Origin: an uncultured Clostridia bacterium
GTDB lineage: Bacteria > Bacillota > Clostridia > Oscillospirales > Ruminococcaceae
NCBI GenBank assembly: GCA_944387885.1
Contig: CALXGR010000009.1
Location: forward strand, 1-64,000
DNA length: 64,000 nucleotides
Reading direction: 5' to 3'
Position 1 is the stretch's first letter; each line of letters begins with the position of its first letter. Below are positions 1-9,159 of the stretch, in pieces. The notes under the pieces were generated by a model that was not told the DNA's origin, ran no database searches, and saw only the letters and a program-made list of their open reading frames with translations. The position numbers and the translations under genes are program-made.

Positions 1-135
1 AAGGACAGCCGTGAGCAGTTCGAGACCCGCACCCACAAGCGTCTGATCGACATTCTGAAGCCGTCCAACAAGACGGTAGCAGACCTCACCAGTCTGCAGC
101 TCCCCGCCGGCGTAAGCATTGAAGTAAAGCTGTAA
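1..135 (+). CDS. rpsJ: 30S ribosomal protein S10 (3' end only)
   Basis: The window opens inside this gene, which reads in frame from base 1 to a TAA at 133-135 and gives the last 44 residues. The visible part includes [17 protein letters not shown], the conserved C-terminal segment of S10, and ends IEVKL. S10 is a 30S head protein and also the antitermination factor NusE. It is the usual first gene of the S10 operon, which fits rplC following downstream. The 5' end and promoter lie outside the window. Confidence 0.96.
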   Translation, partial: KDSREQFETRTHKRLIDILKPSNKTVADLTSLQLPAGVSIEVKL

Positions 136-314
136 GAATTCTGAGGCGGCCCTACATTATATATACGGGCAAGGATCTTCCGTGAAGGGTCAACTACCCG
201 TCCATGGAAAGGCCGAAACAAGAAAATACAGACGCTTCATCCGCAGACCCAACAGCGGAGAGGTCATGTTGTTGCGAAAGCACCAACCAATAACCTTATT
301 TGGAGGAGAAAAAA
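136..314 (+). other. Unusually long structured gap between rpsJ and rplC
   Basis: The other spacings in this operon are mostly 10-80 bases or overlaps, but here 179 bases separate rpsJ and rplC. The stretch contains several possible hairpins: an ACGGG/CCCGT pairing around 154-203, TCCGC/GCGGA around 239-260, and a GAAA-capped small stem near 272-287. No ORF here looks genuine; a 60-codon frame starting near 182 runs through the rplC start in another frame. I infer a possible autoregulatory leader or RNA processing site, but match no named family. Confidence 0.4.
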
Positions 315-947
315 ATGAACAAAGGTATCATCGGCAAGAAGCTGGGTATGACTCAGCTGTTTGACGAGAACGGCAAGGTCGTTCCCGTTACTGTCGTCGA
401 GGCTGGTCCCTGCACCGTAGTGCAGAAGAAGACCGTAGAGTCCGACGGCTACCAGGCAGTTCAGGTTGGCTTCGGCGACGTAAGCGCCAAGCACGTGAAC
501 AAGGCTGCCAAGGGCCACTTTGAGAAGGCCAATGTAGCTCCCAAGCGGACCCTGCGGGAGTTCCGCCTTGCTGATATCAGCGCCATGAACGTTGGCGACA
601 TCCTGAAGGCTGACGTCTTCGCTGCCGGCGACCACGTTGACGTGGTTGGCGTAAGCAAGGGCAAGGGCTATCAGGGCGCCATCAAGCGCTGGGGCCAGCA
701 TCGGCTGCGCGAGAGCCACGGTTCCGGTCCCGTTGTACGGCATGCCGGTTCCATGGGCCCCTGCTCCACCCCCTCCCGTGTATTCAAGGGCAAGAAGCTG
801 CCCGGTCACATGGGCGCTGTGCAGGTAACCGTACAGAACCTGGTGGTCGTTAAGGTCGACCCCGAGAACAATCTGATCGCTATTAAGGGTGCTATCCCCG
901 GACCCAAGGGTGCCGTGGTGACCATCTCCGACAGCGTGAAGGCATAA
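315..947 (+). CDS. rplC: 50S ribosomal protein L3
   Basis: This encodes L3, an early-assembling 23S rRNA-binding protein near the peptidyl transferase centre. The 210 residues begin [16 protein letters not shown], the family signature, and the central region around the glutamine that is methylated in many bacteria is intact. The ATG at 315 is preferred over the in-frame TTG at 300 because GGAGGAG at 302-308 is correctly spaced for it. It is followed by rplD after 14 bases. Length is normal for the family. Confidence 0.97.
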   Translation: MNKGIIGKKLGMTQLFDENGKVVPVTVVEAGPCTVVQKKTVESDGYQAVQVGFGDVSAKHVNKAAKGHFEKANVAPKRTLREFRLADISAMNVGDILKADVFAAGDHVDVVGVSKGKGYQGAIKRWGQHRLRESHGSGPVVRHAGSMGPCSTPSRVFKGKKLPGHMGAVQVTVQNLVVVKVDPENNLIAIKGAIPGPKGAVVTISDSVKA

Positions 948-961
948 GGAGGGAAAACACA

Positions 962-1585
962 ATGGCAAAATTCGATGTTGTCGATATGAACGGCAAGAAG
1001 GTTTCCACTGTGGAACTTTCCGATGCAGTGTTCGGTATCGAGCCCAACGAGAAGGCTGTACACATTGCAGTCGTAAACTTCCTGGCCAACCAGCGCCAGG
1101 GCACCCAGAACACCAAGATCCGTAAGGAAGTAAGCGGCGGCGGCCGTAAGCCCTGGCGTCAGAAGGGCACCGGCCATGCTCGGCAGGGTTCCATCCGTGC
1201 TCCCCAGTGGGTGGGCGGCGGTGTGTCCCACGGCCCCAAGCCCCGCAGCTACGTTTACCACATCAACAAGAAGGTAAAGCGTCTGGCTCTTCTGTCCGCT
1301 CTGTCCGACAAGGCCCTGAACGGCAACATGATCGTTCTGGACAACCTGAACGTGACCGAGTACAAGACCAAGAACGTGGTCAACATGCTCACCGCTGTGG
1401 GCGCCGGCAAGAAGAACCTGCTGGTAGCCGCTGAGGTTAACAAGATGCTGGTCAAGAGCGCCAACAACATTGTCGGCGTAAAGACCACCGTCGCCACCAG
1501 CGTCAACACCTACGACGTAGTGAACGCTGACAAGCTGATCCTGAGCGTGGATGCAGCAAAGAAACTGGAGGAGGTTCTGGGCTAA
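962..1585 (+). CDS. rplD: 50S ribosomal protein L4
   Basis: This encodes L4 (207 residues), which binds 23S rRNA domain I and extends a loop into the exit tunnel. The conserved loop appears as GGGRKPWRQKGTGHARQGS around residues 60-78, followed by GPKPRSY. In some bacteria L4 also represses its own operon; I saw no classical L4 leader, since the upstream end of the operon is outside the window. Its stop codon overlaps the rplW start (TAATG), suggesting translational coupling. Confidence 0.97.
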   Translation: MAKFDVVDMNGKKVSTVELSDAVFGIEPNEKAVHIAVVNFLANQRQGTQNTKIRKEVSGGGRKPWRQKGTGHARQGSIRAPQWVGGGVSHGPKPRSYVYHINKKVKRLALLSALSDKALNGNMIVLDNLNVTEYKTKNVVNMLTAVGAGKKNLLVAAEVNKMLVKSANNIVGVKTTVATSVNTYDVVNADKLILSVDAAKKLEEVLG

Positions 1586-1878
1586 TGAAAGCAGCACAAG
1601 ATATCATCCTGGCCCCGGTAATCACCGAGAACTCTATGGCCGGTATTGCTGACAAGAAGTACACCTTCAAGGTCGCTAAGGATTCCACCAAGGTTGAGAT
1701 CGCCCAGGCCGTTGAGAGCCTGTTCGGCGTAAAGGTCTCCAAGGTGAACACCATCAATGTACGGGGCCGTTGGCGCCGTCAGGGCATGCACGGCGGTTAC
1801 ACTGCTGCCTCCAAGAAGGCTATCGTAACCCTGAGCAAGGACTCCAAGGAAATCGAGTTCTTCTCCAGCATGACCTAA
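1585..1878 (+). CDS. rplW: 50S ribosomal protein L23
   Basis: This encodes L23 (97 residues), which sits at the tunnel exit and forms part of the docking site for signal recognition particle and trigger factor. The sequence begins MKAAQDIILAPVITE and contains KVNTINVRGRWRRQG, matching the family, and its length is normal. The ATG overlaps the last base of the rplD stop codon. A 79-base spacer with an AAAAGGAG site follows before rplB. Confidence 0.97.
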   Translation: MKAAQDIILAPVITENSMAGIADKKYTFKVAKDSTKVEIAQAVESLFGVKVSKVNTINVRGRWRRQGMHGGYTAASKKAIVTLSKDSKEIEFFSSMT

Positions 1879-1957
1879 TAGGAGCGGCCCGCCGAGGGCT
1901 GCGATTAAGGAGATATGACTCCGATAACATTCATAAGATAACAAAAAGGAGAAAACC

Positions 1958-2785
1958 ATGGCAATTAAGAAGTACAAGCCGACTACGCCCGGCCGCCGCG
2001 GCATGACTGTCACCGATTACAGCGTGCTGAGCAAGGTAGAGCCCGAGCGTAGCCTGCTGGAGCCCATGAAGAAGGCTTCCGGCCGTAACAACACCGGCCG
2101 CATCACCGTTCGTCATCACGGCGGCGGCAACCGTACCAAGTACCGTGTCATCGACTTCAAGCGCAGCAAGCTGGACGTTCCCGCTACTGTTCTGACTCTG
2201 GAGTACGATCCCAACCGCAGCGCTTTCATCGCTCTCATCCAGTATGAGGACGGCGTCAAGAGCTACATCATCGCTCCCGACGGCCTGAAGGTTGGCGACA
2301 CCGTTATCGCAGGCGCTACCGCCGATATCAAGCCCGGCAACGCTCTGCCCTTCGCCAACATCCCTGTTGGTACCATCATCCACAACATCGAGCTGTACCC
2401 CGGCCACGGCGCCCAGCTGGTTCGTTCCGCTGGCAACATGGCTCAGCTGATGGCTAAGGAGAATGGCTACGCTCTGGTCCGTCTGCCTTCCGGCGAGATG
2501 CGGAACATCCCCCTGAACTGCATGGCCACCATCGGCCAGGTTTCCAACCTGGATCACGAGAACGTGAACATCGGTAAGGCCGGCCGTACCCGTCACATGG
2601 GCGTTCGTCCCACCGTTCGCGGTTCTGTCATGAACCCCTGCGATCACCCCCACGGTGGTGGTGAGGGCCGCGCTCCCGTTGGCCGTCCCGGCCCTGTTAC
2701 TCCCTGGGGCAAGCCCGCTCTGGGTCTCAAGACTCGCAAGCATCATAACCGCAGCGACAAGTTCATTGTCAAGCGCGCTAAGTAA
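1958..2785 (+). CDS. rplB: 50S ribosomal protein L2
   Basis: This encodes L2 (275 residues), essential for subunit association and peptidyl transferase centre assembly. It starts [17 protein letters not shown] and has the conserved [18 protein letters not shown] block near residues 48-65. The functional histidine region near the C-terminus is also present ([14 protein letters not shown], about residue 225). An AAAAGGAG site precedes the ATG. It lies in the usual place between L23 and S19. Confidence 0.98.
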   Translation: MAIKKYKPTTPGRRGMTVTDYSVLSKVEPERSLLEPMKKASGRNNTGRITVRHHGGGNRTKYRVIDFKRSKLDVPATVLTLEYDPNRSAFIALIQYEDGVKSYIIAPDGLKVGDTVIAGATADIKPGNALPFANIPVGTIIHNIELYPGHGAQLVRSAGNMAQLMAKENGYALVRLPSGEMRNIPLNCMATIGQVSNLDHENVNIGKAGRTRHMGVRPTVRGSVMNPCDHPHGGGEGRAPVGRPGPVTPWGKPALGLKTRKHHNRSDKFIVKRAK

Positions 2786-2804
2786 TTAAGAGAGGAGAAC
2801 GAAT

Positions 2805-3077
2805 ATGTCTAGAAGCATTAAAAAAGGACCTTACGTCCAGCCCGTTCTGCTCAAGCGTGTGCAGGAGATGAACGAGTCCGGCAAGAAGCAGGTTCTCAAG
2901 ACTTGGAGCCGCTCTTCCACCATTTTCCCTGACTTTGTAGGTCATACCATCGCTGTGCATGACGGCCGCAAGCACGTGCCCGTCTACGTTACCGAGGATA
3001 TGGTCGGCCACAAGCTGGGCGAATTTGCACCCACCCGTACCTTCAAGGGCCACGCCGGTGGAAAGACCACTAAGTAA
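2805..3077 (+). CDS. rpsS: 30S ribosomal protein S19
   Basis: This encodes S19 (90 residues), a 30S head protein that partners S13 and contacts the A-site tRNA region. [12 protein letters not shown] at the start, [20 protein letters not shown] in the middle and [13 protein letters not shown] near the end are family signatures. GAGGAG lies eight to nine bases ahead of the ATG. It is followed 17 bases later by rplV. Confidence 0.97.
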   Translation: MSRSIKKGPYVQPVLLKRVQEMNESGKKQVLKTWSRSSTIFPDFVGHTIAVHDGRKHVPVYVTEDMVGHKLGEFAPTRTFKGHAGGKTTK

Positions 3078-3094
3078 GAAGGAGGAACACAAAC

Positions 3095-3430
3095 ATGGAA
3101 GCTCGGGCAACTCTTCGCTACGCCCGCATTAGTCCCCGCAAGGTCTCCATCGTTATGGATCTGATCCGTAACCAGGACCTGGACAAGGCGCTGGCAATTC
3201 TGCAGTACACCCCGAAGGCCGCTTGTGAGCCCCTTCTGAAGCTGGTGAAGTCTGCAGCAGCTAATGCTGAGAACAATCACAACATGGACAAGAACAATCT
3301 GTACGTTGCAGAGTGTTATGTCTGCCCCGGTCCTACCCTGAAGCGGATTCGTCCCCGGGCACAGGGCCGTGCATACCGCATCCTGAAGCGCACCAGCCAC
3401 ATGACTGTTGTGCTGAAAGAGAAAGAGTAA
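3095..3430 (+). CDS. rplV: 50S ribosomal protein L22
   Basis: This encodes L22 (111 residues), which lines the exit tunnel with a long beta hairpin. [23 protein letters not shown] sequence near the start (residues 7-24) and [19 protein letters not shown] near the end mark the family. The hairpin tip that interacts with macrolides is within the latter region. AGGAGG precedes the ATG. It is followed 15 bases later by rpsC. Confidence 0.97.
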   Translation: MEARATLRYARISPRKVSIVMDLIRNQDLDKALAILQYTPKAACEPLLKLVKSAAANAENNHNMDKNNLYVAECYVCPGPTLKRIRPRAQGRAYRILKRTSHMTVVLKEKE

Positions 3431-3445
3431 GGAGGTAACCACATC

Positions 3446-4192
3446 ATGGGTCAGAAAGTGAATCCCCACGGCCTGCGTGTAGGCGTAATCAAAGATTGGG
3501 ACAGCCGCTGGTTTACTTCCAAGCAGGAGTTCGGCGATACCCTGGTAGAGGACAACAAGATTCGTAAGGTGCTGAAGAAGCAGCTCTACGGCGCCGGCGT
3601 TCCCAAAATCGAAATCGAGCGTACCGCTGATTCCACCGGTGCTCCTCGGGTAAAGGTCAGCATCCACTGCGCCAAGCCCGGCATGGTCATCGGCAAGGGC
3701 GGTGCTGAGATCGAGAAGCTGCAGGCTCAGCTGTCCAAGCTGGTCGGCAAGCCCGTTAATGTAAACATCGTTGAGGTGAAGAGCATCTCCACCAACGCCC
3801 AGCTGGTTGCTGAGGACATTGCCTCTCAGCTGGAGCGCCGCATTGCCTTCCGTCGTGCCACCAAGGGCGCTATGCGGAACGCCATGCAGCCCCGGTTCGG
3901 TGTGCCCGCCAAGGGTATCAAGATCCAGTGCTCCGGCCGTCTGGCTGGCGCTGACATCGCCCGGACCGAGACCTACCACGAGGAAAACATCCCCCTGCAG
4001 ACACTACGTGCCGACATCGACTAAGGATTTGCTGAGGAAAACACCACCTACGGTAAGATCGGCATCAAGGTTTGGATCTACAAGGGCGAAGTCCTGAAGG
4101 GCGCAAAGCCCGTTGTGGAGGAGAAGCCTGCTCGCACTCCTCGCGCACCCCGCGCTCCCCGCGCACCCCGTAAGGAAGGAGGCAACAAGTAA
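3446..4192 (+). pseudogene. rpsC: 30S ribosomal protein S3, interrupted by an in-frame TAA
   Basis: The reading frame from ATG 3446 encodes a normal S3: KH domain with [13 protein letters not shown] around residue 75-90 and LRADID at 187-192. At 4022-4024 it meets TAA where S3 proteins have the conserved tyrosine of DIDYG. Reading continues in the same frame for 55 more codons, giving [20 protein letters not shown] and a Pro/Arg-rich tail, and ends at TAA 4190-4192, overlapping the rplP start. This is therefore a substitution, not a frameshift. No in-frame ATG, GTG or TTG lies soon after the stop, so reinitiation is unlikely. S3 is essential and its C-terminal domain is part of the mRNA entry channel. 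A sequencing or consensus error is the likeliest explanation: ACA and CTA at 4001-4006 are also atypical codons for this operon, suggesting a local patch of wrong bases. Confidence 0.9.
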
Positions 4193-4617
4193 TGTTACTG
4201 CCTAAGCGTGTTAAGTACCGCCGCGTACAGCGTGGCCGTATGAAAGGTGTTGCCACCAGCGGCAACAAGGTGAACCAGGGCCAGTTCGGCCTGCAGGCAC
4301 TGGAACCCGCCTGGATCACTTCCAACCAGATCGAGGCCGCCCGTATCGCCATGACCCGTTATATCAAGCGTGGCGGTAAGGTTTGGATCAAGATCTTCCC
4401 CGACAAACCCGTTACCGAAAAGCCCGCCGGCACTCGTATGGGTTCCGGTAAAGGCTCTCCCGAGTACTGGGTAGCCGTGGTCAAGCCCGGCCGCATCATG
4501 TTCGAACTGGCTGATGTATCCGAGGAGACCGCTCGTGAAGCCATGCGGCTGGCCAGCCACAAGCTGCCTGTCAAGTGCAAATTTGTAGTTCGTGAAGAGG
4601 AGGCTGCAGCAGAATGA
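4192..4617 (+). CDS. rplP: 50S ribosomal protein L16
   Basis: This encodes L16 (141 residues), which binds near the A-site and helps position tRNA. It begins [19 protein letters not shown] and contains [20 protein letters not shown] around residues 61-80, both family signatures. The ATG shares a base with the final TAA of the full-length S3 frame, so translation would normally be coupled to S3. A premature stop in rpsC could affect that coupling. It overlaps rpmC by four bases. Confidence 0.97.
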   Translation: MLLPKRVKYRRVQRGRMKGVATSGNKVNQGQFGLQALEPAWITSNQIEAARIAMTRYIKRGGKVWIKIFPDKPVTEKPAGTRMGSGKGSPEYWVAVVKPGRIMFELADVSEETAREAMRLASHKLPVKCKFVVREEEAAAE

Positions 4618-4799
4618 AAGCAAGTGAACTGCGTGAAATGAGCGTAGCTGAACTGAACAAGAAGCTGGCAGATCTGAAGCAGGAGCTGTTCAATCTGCGC
4701 TTCCAGCACGCTATCAACCAGCTGGAAAACCCCATCCGTATCAATGCTGTCAAGAAGGACATCGCCCGTGTGATGACCGCTCTGGCAGAGAAAGCTTAA
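4614..4799 (+). CDS. rpmC: 50S ribosomal protein L29
   Basis: This encodes L29 (61 residues), a small helical protein at the tunnel exit next to L23. The sequence starts [18 protein letters not shown] and contains [20 protein letters not shown], the family core. Its ATG overlaps the rplP TGA in an ATGA arrangement. A GGGAGG site for rpsQ lies just downstream. Confidence 0.96.
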   Translation: MKASELREMSVAELNKKLADLKQELFNLRFQHAINQLENPIRINAVKKDIARVMTALAEKA

Positions 4800-4815
4800 A
4801 GAGGGAGGTTAAACG

Positions 4816-5070
4816 ATGGAACGGAATTTGAGAAAGACCCGTGTTGGCACCGTTGTGTCCGACAAGATGGATAAGACTATCGTTGTGGCCGTCATTGACA
4901 GCTTCCCCCACCCTCTGTATAAGAAGATCATGAAGCGGACTGTTAAGTTCAAGGCACACGACGAGAACAACGAGGCCGGTATCGGTGACCGTGTACAGAT
5001 TATGGAGACCCGTAAGCTGTCCAAGGACAAGAACTGGCGCCTGGTTAAGATCATCGAGAAGGCAAAATAA
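4816..5070 (+). CDS. rpsQ: 30S ribosomal protein S17
   Basis: This encodes S17 (84 residues), a primary 16S rRNA-binding protein. [19 protein letters not shown] at the start and [19 protein letters not shown] in the C-terminal half are characteristic. GGGAGG lies upstream at a good distance from the ATG. It sits between L29 and L14 as expected in the spc region. Confidence 0.97.
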   Translation: MERNLRKTRVGTVVSDKMDKTIVVAVIDSFPHPLYKKIMKRTVKFKAHDENNEAGIGDRVQIMETRKLSKDKNWRLVKIIEKAK

Positions 5071-5100
5071 GCCTGCAACTTTGAAAGGAGGATCTGACAC

Positions 5101-5469
5101 ATGGTTCAGATGCAAACTTATCTCAAAGTAGCCGACAACACCGGTGCTAAAGAGTTAATGTGCATTCGTGTGCTGGGCGGCTCTCGCAAGAGATACGCAA
5201 ATATTGGCGATGTGGTAGTGGCTTCTGTTAAGAAGGCTGCTCCCGGCGGCAATGTGAAGAAGGGCGACGTGGTCAAGGCTGTTATCGTACGCAGCAAGCA
5301 GGGCCTGCGCCGTGACGACGGCAGCTACATCCGGTTCGACGAGAACGCTGCTGTTATCATCAACAACGACAAGAACCCGAAGGGCACTCGTATTTTTGGG
5401 CCCGTTGCCCGCGAACTGCGGGAGAACGGCTACCTGAAGATTCTGAGCCTTGCTCCGGAATCGCTGTAA
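5101..5469 (+). CDS. rplN: 50S ribosomal protein L14
   Basis: This encodes L14 (122 residues), which contacts 16S rRNA at an intersubunit bridge. It begins [20 protein letters not shown] and ends [20 protein letters not shown], matching the family at both ends. An AAAGGAGG site at about 5082-5089 sets the start. Length is exactly typical. Confidence 0.98.
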   Translation: MVQMQTYLKVADNTGAKELMCIRVLGGSRKRYANIGDVVVASVKKAAPGGNVKKGDVVKAVIVRSKQGLRRDDGSYIRFDENAAVIINNDKNPKGTRIFGPVARELRENGYLKILSLAPESL

Positions 5470-5484
5470 GGAGGTTTTATCAGA

Positions 5485-5799
5485 ATGAACAATCTGCATG
5501 TTAAAACCGGCGACAATGTCATGATCATCAGCGGTAAGGACAAGGGCCAGACCGGCAAGGTCCTGGCTGTCAGCCCCAAGGAGGGCAAGGTCATCATTGA
5601 AGGCCGCAACATGGTCACCAAGCACGTCAAGCCTCGTCGTCAGGGCGAGCAGGGCGGCATTGTGAAGGCCGAGAGCGCCATTTACGCCTGCAAGGTCATG
5701 CCTGTCTGCCCCAAGTGCGGCAAGGCTACCCGGGTAGGTTATTCCGTAAACGGCGGCAAGAAAGTCCGCATCTGCAAGAAGTGCGGCGCTGAACTGTAA
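5485..5799 (+). CDS. rplX: 50S ribosomal protein L24
   Basis: This encodes L24 (104 residues), an assembly initiator protein of the large subunit. An N-terminal KOW motif is visible in [19 protein letters not shown] around residues 10-28. The C-terminal part carries two CxxC pairs (CPKCG and CKKCG), giving a zinc-ribbon type tail as found in many Firmicutes. It follows L14 after 15 bases and precedes L5. Confidence 0.96.
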   Translation: MNNLHVKTGDNVMIISGKDKGQTGKVLAVSPKEGKVIIEGRNMVTKHVKPRRQGEQGGIVKAESAIYACKVMPVCPKCGKATRVGYSVNGGKKVRICKKCGAEL

Positions 5800-5817
5800 G
5801 GAAAGGAGTAAACACTA

Positions 5818-6357
5818 ATGGCACGTTTGAAAGATCAGTACGTCCAGGAAATTGCTCCTGCACTGTACAAGAAGTTCGGTTATAAGAGCGTTATGGAGAT
5901 CCCCAAGCTGGACAAGGTTATCATCAACGTTGGCGCCGGCGAGGCCAAGGATAACGCAAAGGTCATTGACGCCATCGTCAAGGATCTGGGCCAGATCACC
6001 GGCCAGAAGGCTATTGTCTGCCGGGCCAAGAAGAGCGTTGCAAACTTCAAGCTCCGTGAGGGTATGCCCATCGGCGCAAAGGTTACCCTGCGCGGCGAGC
6101 GGATGTACGAGTTTGTTGACCGTCTGTTCAGCGTGGCCCTGCCCCGTGTCCGTGACTTCCGGGGCATCAACGGCAACAGCTTTGACGGCCGTGGCAACTA
6201 CGCCTTCGGTATCAAGGAACAGATGATCTTCCCCGAAATTGACTTCGACAAGATCGACGCCATCCGGGGCATGGATATCTGCTTTGTTACCACCGCAAAG
6301 ACCGATGAGGAAGCCAAGGAGCTGCTGAAGGCTCTGGGCGCTCCCTTCGCTAACTAA
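5818..6357 (+). CDS. rplE: 50S ribosomal protein L5
   Basis: This encodes L5 (179 residues), a 5S rRNA-binding protein in the central protuberance. Visible signatures include [14 protein letters not shown] near residue 33, [19 protein letters not shown] near 62 and [20 protein letters not shown] near 105. GGAAAGGAG precedes the ATG. Length is typical for bacteria. Confidence 0.97.
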   Translation: MARLKDQYVQEIAPALYKKFGYKSVMEIPKLDKVIINVGAGEAKDNAKVIDAIVKDLGQITGQKAIVCRAKKSVANFKLREGMPIGAKVTLRGERMYEFVDRLFSVALPRVRDFRGINGNSFDGRGNYAFGIKEQMIFPEIDFDKIDAIRGMDICFVTTAKTDEEAKELLKALGAPFAN

Positions 6358-6370
6358 GGAGGACATCACA

Positions 6371-6556
6371 ATGGCAAAGACTTCTATGAAGCTGAAGCAG
6401 CAGCGTGAGCCCAAGTTCAGCACTCAGGCCTACAACCGCTGCAAGATCTGTGGCCGTCCTCATGCATACCTGCGCAAGTACGGCGTTTGCCGTATCTGCT
6501 TCCGGGAACTGGCTTACAAGGGCCAGATCCCTGGCGTGAAGAAGGCCAGCTGGTAA
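6371..6556 (+). CDS. rpsZ: 30S ribosomal protein S14, zinc type
   Basis: This encodes the short zinc form of S14 (61 residues). The zinc ligands are visible as CKIC and CRIC pairs around residues 24-43, flanking [12 protein letters not shown]. The form without cysteines is about 89-101 residues, so this is clearly the zinc-binding version common in Gram-positive bacteria. AAGGAGG overlaps the end of rplE and serves this start. Confidence 0.97.
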   Translation: MAKTSMKLKQQREPKFSTQAYNRCKICGRPHAYLRKYGVCRICFRELAYKGQIPGVKKASW

Positions 6557-6613
6557 TCAGCCGGCAAGTTCCGAAACAACACTATTATTGATTAACCTAA
6601 GGAGGTTAGTGGC

Positions 6614-7012
6614 ATGCAAATCACCGATCCTATCGCGGACCTGCTGACCCGCATCCGCAACGCTAGCACTGCCAAACACCCTTCCGTGGAAATCCCCGCT
6701 TCCAACACCAAGAAGGCTATCTGCCAGATCCTGCTGGACGAGGGATACATCAAGGGTATGCAGGTGATCGAAGACAACAAGCAGGGAACCATCAAGGTGA
6801 CCCTGAAGTACCAGGAGAACGGCCAGCCCGTTATCTCCGGCATCAAGCGGGTGTCCAAGCCCGGTCTGCGGATCTACACCAACTGCAAGGACATGCCCAA
6901 GGTCATGAAGGGCCTGGGCGTGGCTATCATCTCCACTTCCAAGGGCGTTATGACTGACAAGGCTGCTCGCGAAGCAAACGTTGGCGGCGAAGTCATGGCC
7001 TTTGTGTGGTAA
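6614..7012 (+). CDS. rpsH: 30S ribosomal protein S8
   Basis: This encodes S8 (132 residues), a primary binder of the central domain of 16S rRNA. In some bacteria it also represses the spc operon. It starts [18 protein letters not shown] and contains [20 protein letters not shown] near the end, both diagnostic. A 57-base spacer with an AAGGAGG site separates it from rpsZ. Confidence 0.97.
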   Translation: MQITDPIADLLTRIRNASTAKHPSVEIPASNTKKAICQILLDEGYIKGMQVIEDNKQGTIKVTLKYQENGQPVISGIKRVSKPGLRIYTNCKDMPKVMKGLGVAIISTSKGVMTDKAAREANVGGEVMAFVW

Positions 7013-7029
7013 GAAAGGGGTAAAAGACA

Positions 7030-7578
7030 ATGTCGAGAATCGGAAGAAAACCCATCGTCATTCCTGCCGGTGTGGAAGTGAAGGTCGACGAGGCTGAGCA
7101 CACCATCGCCGTGAAGGGCCCCAAGGGCAGCCTGAATTCCAAGTTCCATCCTTTGATGAATGTCAAGGTGGAGGGCAACGAGATTCATGTTACTCGTCCT
7201 AACGACGACAAGGAAGCTCGCAGCCTGCACGGTCTGACCCGCACCAACATTGCCAACATGGTGGAGGGCGTTACCAACGGCTTCACCAAGGTCCTGGAGA
7301 TCCAGGGCGTCGGCTACCGTGCCCAGAAGCAGGGCACCAACGTGGTTCTGAACCTGGGCTTCTCCCATCAGGTCATCGTTGCTGAGACCGATGAGATCAA
7401 GCTGAATGTTCCCGACCAGTACACCATCGAGGTCGTTGGCATCGATAAGCAGAAGGTCGGCCAGTTTGCTGCTGAAGTGCGTGAGAAGCGGCCTCCCGAA
7501 CCCTATAAGGGCAAGGGCATCCGCTACCGTGGCGAGTATGTCATCCGCAAAGAAGGCAAAACTGGTAAAGGCAAATAA
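7030..7578 (+). CDS. rplF: 50S ribosomal protein L6
   Basis: This encodes L6 (182 residues), located near the sarcin-ricin loop where translation factors dock. The start MSRIGRKPIVIPAGVEV and the C-terminal KRPPEPYKGKGIRYRGE are family signatures. The usual two repeated alpha/beta domains fit the length. AAAGGGG precedes the ATG. Confidence 0.97.
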   Translation: MSRIGRKPIVIPAGVEVKVDEAEHTIAVKGPKGSLNSKFHPLMNVKVEGNEIHVTRPNDDKEARSLHGLTRTNIANMVEGVTNGFTKVLEIQGVGYRAQKQGTNVVLNLGFSHQVIVAETDEIKLNVPDQYTIEVVGIDKQKVGQFAAEVREKRPPEPYKGKGIRYRGEYVIRKEGKTGKGK

Positions 7579-7596
7579 GATAAGGAGTGAGAGACA

Positions 7597-7956
7597 ATGG
7601 TTAACAAGCCTGACAAGAACGAAGCTCGTCTTCGTCGTCACCGCCGTGTGCGCGGTAAGATCAGCGGCACCGCTGAGCGTCCCCGTCTTGATGTGTTCCG
7701 CTCCGCCAAGCATATCTATGCCCAGATCATTGATGACGAGGCCGGCGTAACCCTGGTAAGCGCATCCACTATGGATAAGGATTTCGAAGGCTTCGGCGGA
7801 AACATCGAAGCAGCCAAGAAGGTTGGCCTCAAGATCGCTGAGAAGGCTCTGGCCAAGGGCATTGAAGAGGTCGTTTACGACCGTGGCGGTTTTGTGTATC
7901 ATGGCCGTGTCAAGGCACTGGCCGAGGGCGCCCGTGAAGGCGGCCTGAAGCTGTAA
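7597..7956 (+). CDS. rplR: 50S ribosomal protein L18
   Basis: This encodes L18 (119 residues), which binds 5S rRNA with L5. [20 protein letters not shown] near the N-terminus and [20 protein letters not shown] near the C-terminus are characteristic. It lies between L6 and S5 as expected. AAGGAG is properly spaced before the ATG. Confidence 0.97.
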   Translation: MVNKPDKNEARLRRHRRVRGKISGTAERPRLDVFRSAKHIYAQIIDDEAGVTLVSASTMDKDFEGFGGNIEAAKKVGLKIAEKALAKGIEEVVYDRGGFVYHGRVKALAEGAREGGLKL

Positions 7957-7974
7957 GGAAGGAGGATACAACAA

Positions 7975-8478
7975 ATGGCAATGAACAGAAATCGTGAAGA
8001 CAACGATATGATTGAAAAGGTTGTATCTATCAACCGTGTGTCCAAGACCGTTAAGGGCGGCCGTGTCATGAAGTTTGCTGCTCTGGTAGTAGTAGGCGAC
8101 GGCAAGGGCAACATCGGCTACGCCATCGGCAAGTCCGGTGAAGTTCCCGAGGCCATCCGCAAGGGCCTGGAAGCTGCCAAGAAGAACATGGTCCATGTAA
8201 ACCTGCGTGGCACCACCATCCCCCACGAGATCGTGGGCGCCTACGGCGCAGGCCGGGTTCTCATGAAGCCCGCTGCTCCTGGTACCGGTGTTATCGCCGG
8301 CGGCCCCGTCCGTGCCGTGCTGGAGTGCGTTGGCATTAAGGACATTCGTACCAAATCTCTGCGGAGCAACAACCCCATCAATGTTGTTACCGCTACCTTC
8401 CAGGGCCTGACCAGCCTGACTACCGCTGAGGAAGTGGCAGCCAAGCGCGGCAAGTCCGTGAAGGAAATTCTAGGTTAA
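7975..8478 (+). CDS. rpsE: 30S ribosomal protein S5
   Basis: This encodes S5 (167 residues), involved in translational accuracy and mRNA helicase activity at the entry channel. [20 protein letters not shown] around residues 16-35 and [20 protein letters not shown] around 43-62 are family signatures. GGAAGGAGG precedes the ATG. The annotated start adds a short N-terminal stretch typical of Clostridia. Confidence 0.97.
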   Translation: MAMNRNREDNDMIEKVVSINRVSKTVKGGRVMKFAALVVVGDGKGNIGYAIGKSGEVPEAIRKGLEAAKKNMVHVNLRGTTIPHEIVGAYGAGRVLMKPAAPGTGVIAGGPVRAVLECVGIKDIRTKSLRSNNPINVVTATFQGLTSLTTAEEVAAKRGKSVKEILG

Positions 8479-8492
8479 GGAGGTAGCTGAAA

Positions 8493-8702
8493 ATGGCAGA
8501 AAAGAAAGCTCCCAAGAAGGCTACCGGCACCGTCACCATTAAGCTGGTCCGCAGCCTGTCCGGCCGCTCTGTAAAACAGCAGGCAACTGCTGAGAGCCTG
8601 GGCCTGAAGCGGATCGGTGATGTGACTGTCCAGCCCGAGAATGATGCGACCGCTGGCAAGATCAATGTGATCGCCCACCTGGTTGAAGTTACCAATGCGT
8701 AA
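8493..8702 (+). CDS. rpmD: 50S ribosomal protein L30
   Basis: This encodes L30 (69 residues). The core TVTIKLVRSLSGRSVKQQAT and GLKRIGDVTVQPENDAT matches the bacterial family. The protein is about nine residues longer than the usual 60 because of a Lys/Ala-rich N-terminal extension (MAEKKAPKKA). AAGGAGG sets the start. It sits between S5 and L15 as in other spc operons. Confidence 0.95.
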   Translation: MAEKKAPKKATGTVTIKLVRSLSGRSVKQQATAESLGLKRIGDVTVQPENDATAGKINVIAHLVEVTNA

Positions 8703-8720
8703 TAGCAAGGAGGTGCAGCA

Positions 8721-9158
8721 ATGAAACTTCATGAGATCAGAGCACCTAAGGGTGCCAACACCCCCGCTACCCGGAAGGGCCGTGGCGCAGGTTCCGGCAA
8801 CGGCAAGACTGCCGGTTTCGGCCACAAGGGCCAGAAGGCCCGGTCCGGCGTGAAGAAGGCCGGATTCGAAGGCGGTCAGATGCCTCTCCAGCGTCGTCTG
8901 CCCAAGCGCGGGTTCAACAACATTTTTGCCACCCGGTATGCTACCGTTAAGGTAAGCGACCTGGAGAAGTTCGAGGCAGGCAGTGTCATCGACACTCAGG
9001 CTCTGCTGGACAAGGGCATTATCAAGAAGGCTCTGGATGGCGTTAAGGTCCTGGGCAACGGCGAGCTGACTAAGGCAGTCACCGTTCAGGTTGCCGCCTA
9101 CACCGCCTCCGCCAAGGAGAAAATCGAAAAGGCAGGCGGGAAGGCTGAGGTGATGTAA
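8721..9158 (+). CDS. rplO: 50S ribosomal protein L15
   Basis: This encodes L15 (145 residues), a late-assembling large-subunit protein. The glycine- and basic-rich N-terminal half with RKGRGAGSGNGKTAGFGHKG near residues 18-37 and FEGGQMPLQRRLPKRGF near 49-65 is diagnostic. Its 3' end contains the ribosome binding site for secY, and its stop codon lies one base before the secY GTG. That suggests coupled translation. Confidence 0.97.
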   Translation: MKLHEIRAPKGANTPATRKGRGAGSGNGKTAGFGHKGQKARSGVKKAGFEGGQMPLQRRLPKRGFNNIFATRYATVKVSDLEKFEAGSVIDTQALLDKGIIKKALDGVKVLGNGELTKAVTVQVAAYTASAKEKIEKAGGKAEVM

Positions 9159-9159
9159 G

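Noticed and set aside
264..968. Minus-strand frame opposite rplC
   Set aside because: Similar antisense frames lie opposite most ribosomal genes here, a product of strong codon bias.
3807..4097. 96-codon plus-strand frame overlapping the end of rpsC
   Set aside because: It lies in another frame of S3 and reads as a shadow; it does not supply the missing S3 C-terminus.
3446..4192. Frameshift explanation for rpsC
   Set aside because: The sequence after TAA continues in the same frame with conserved S3 residues, so only a base substitution is needed.
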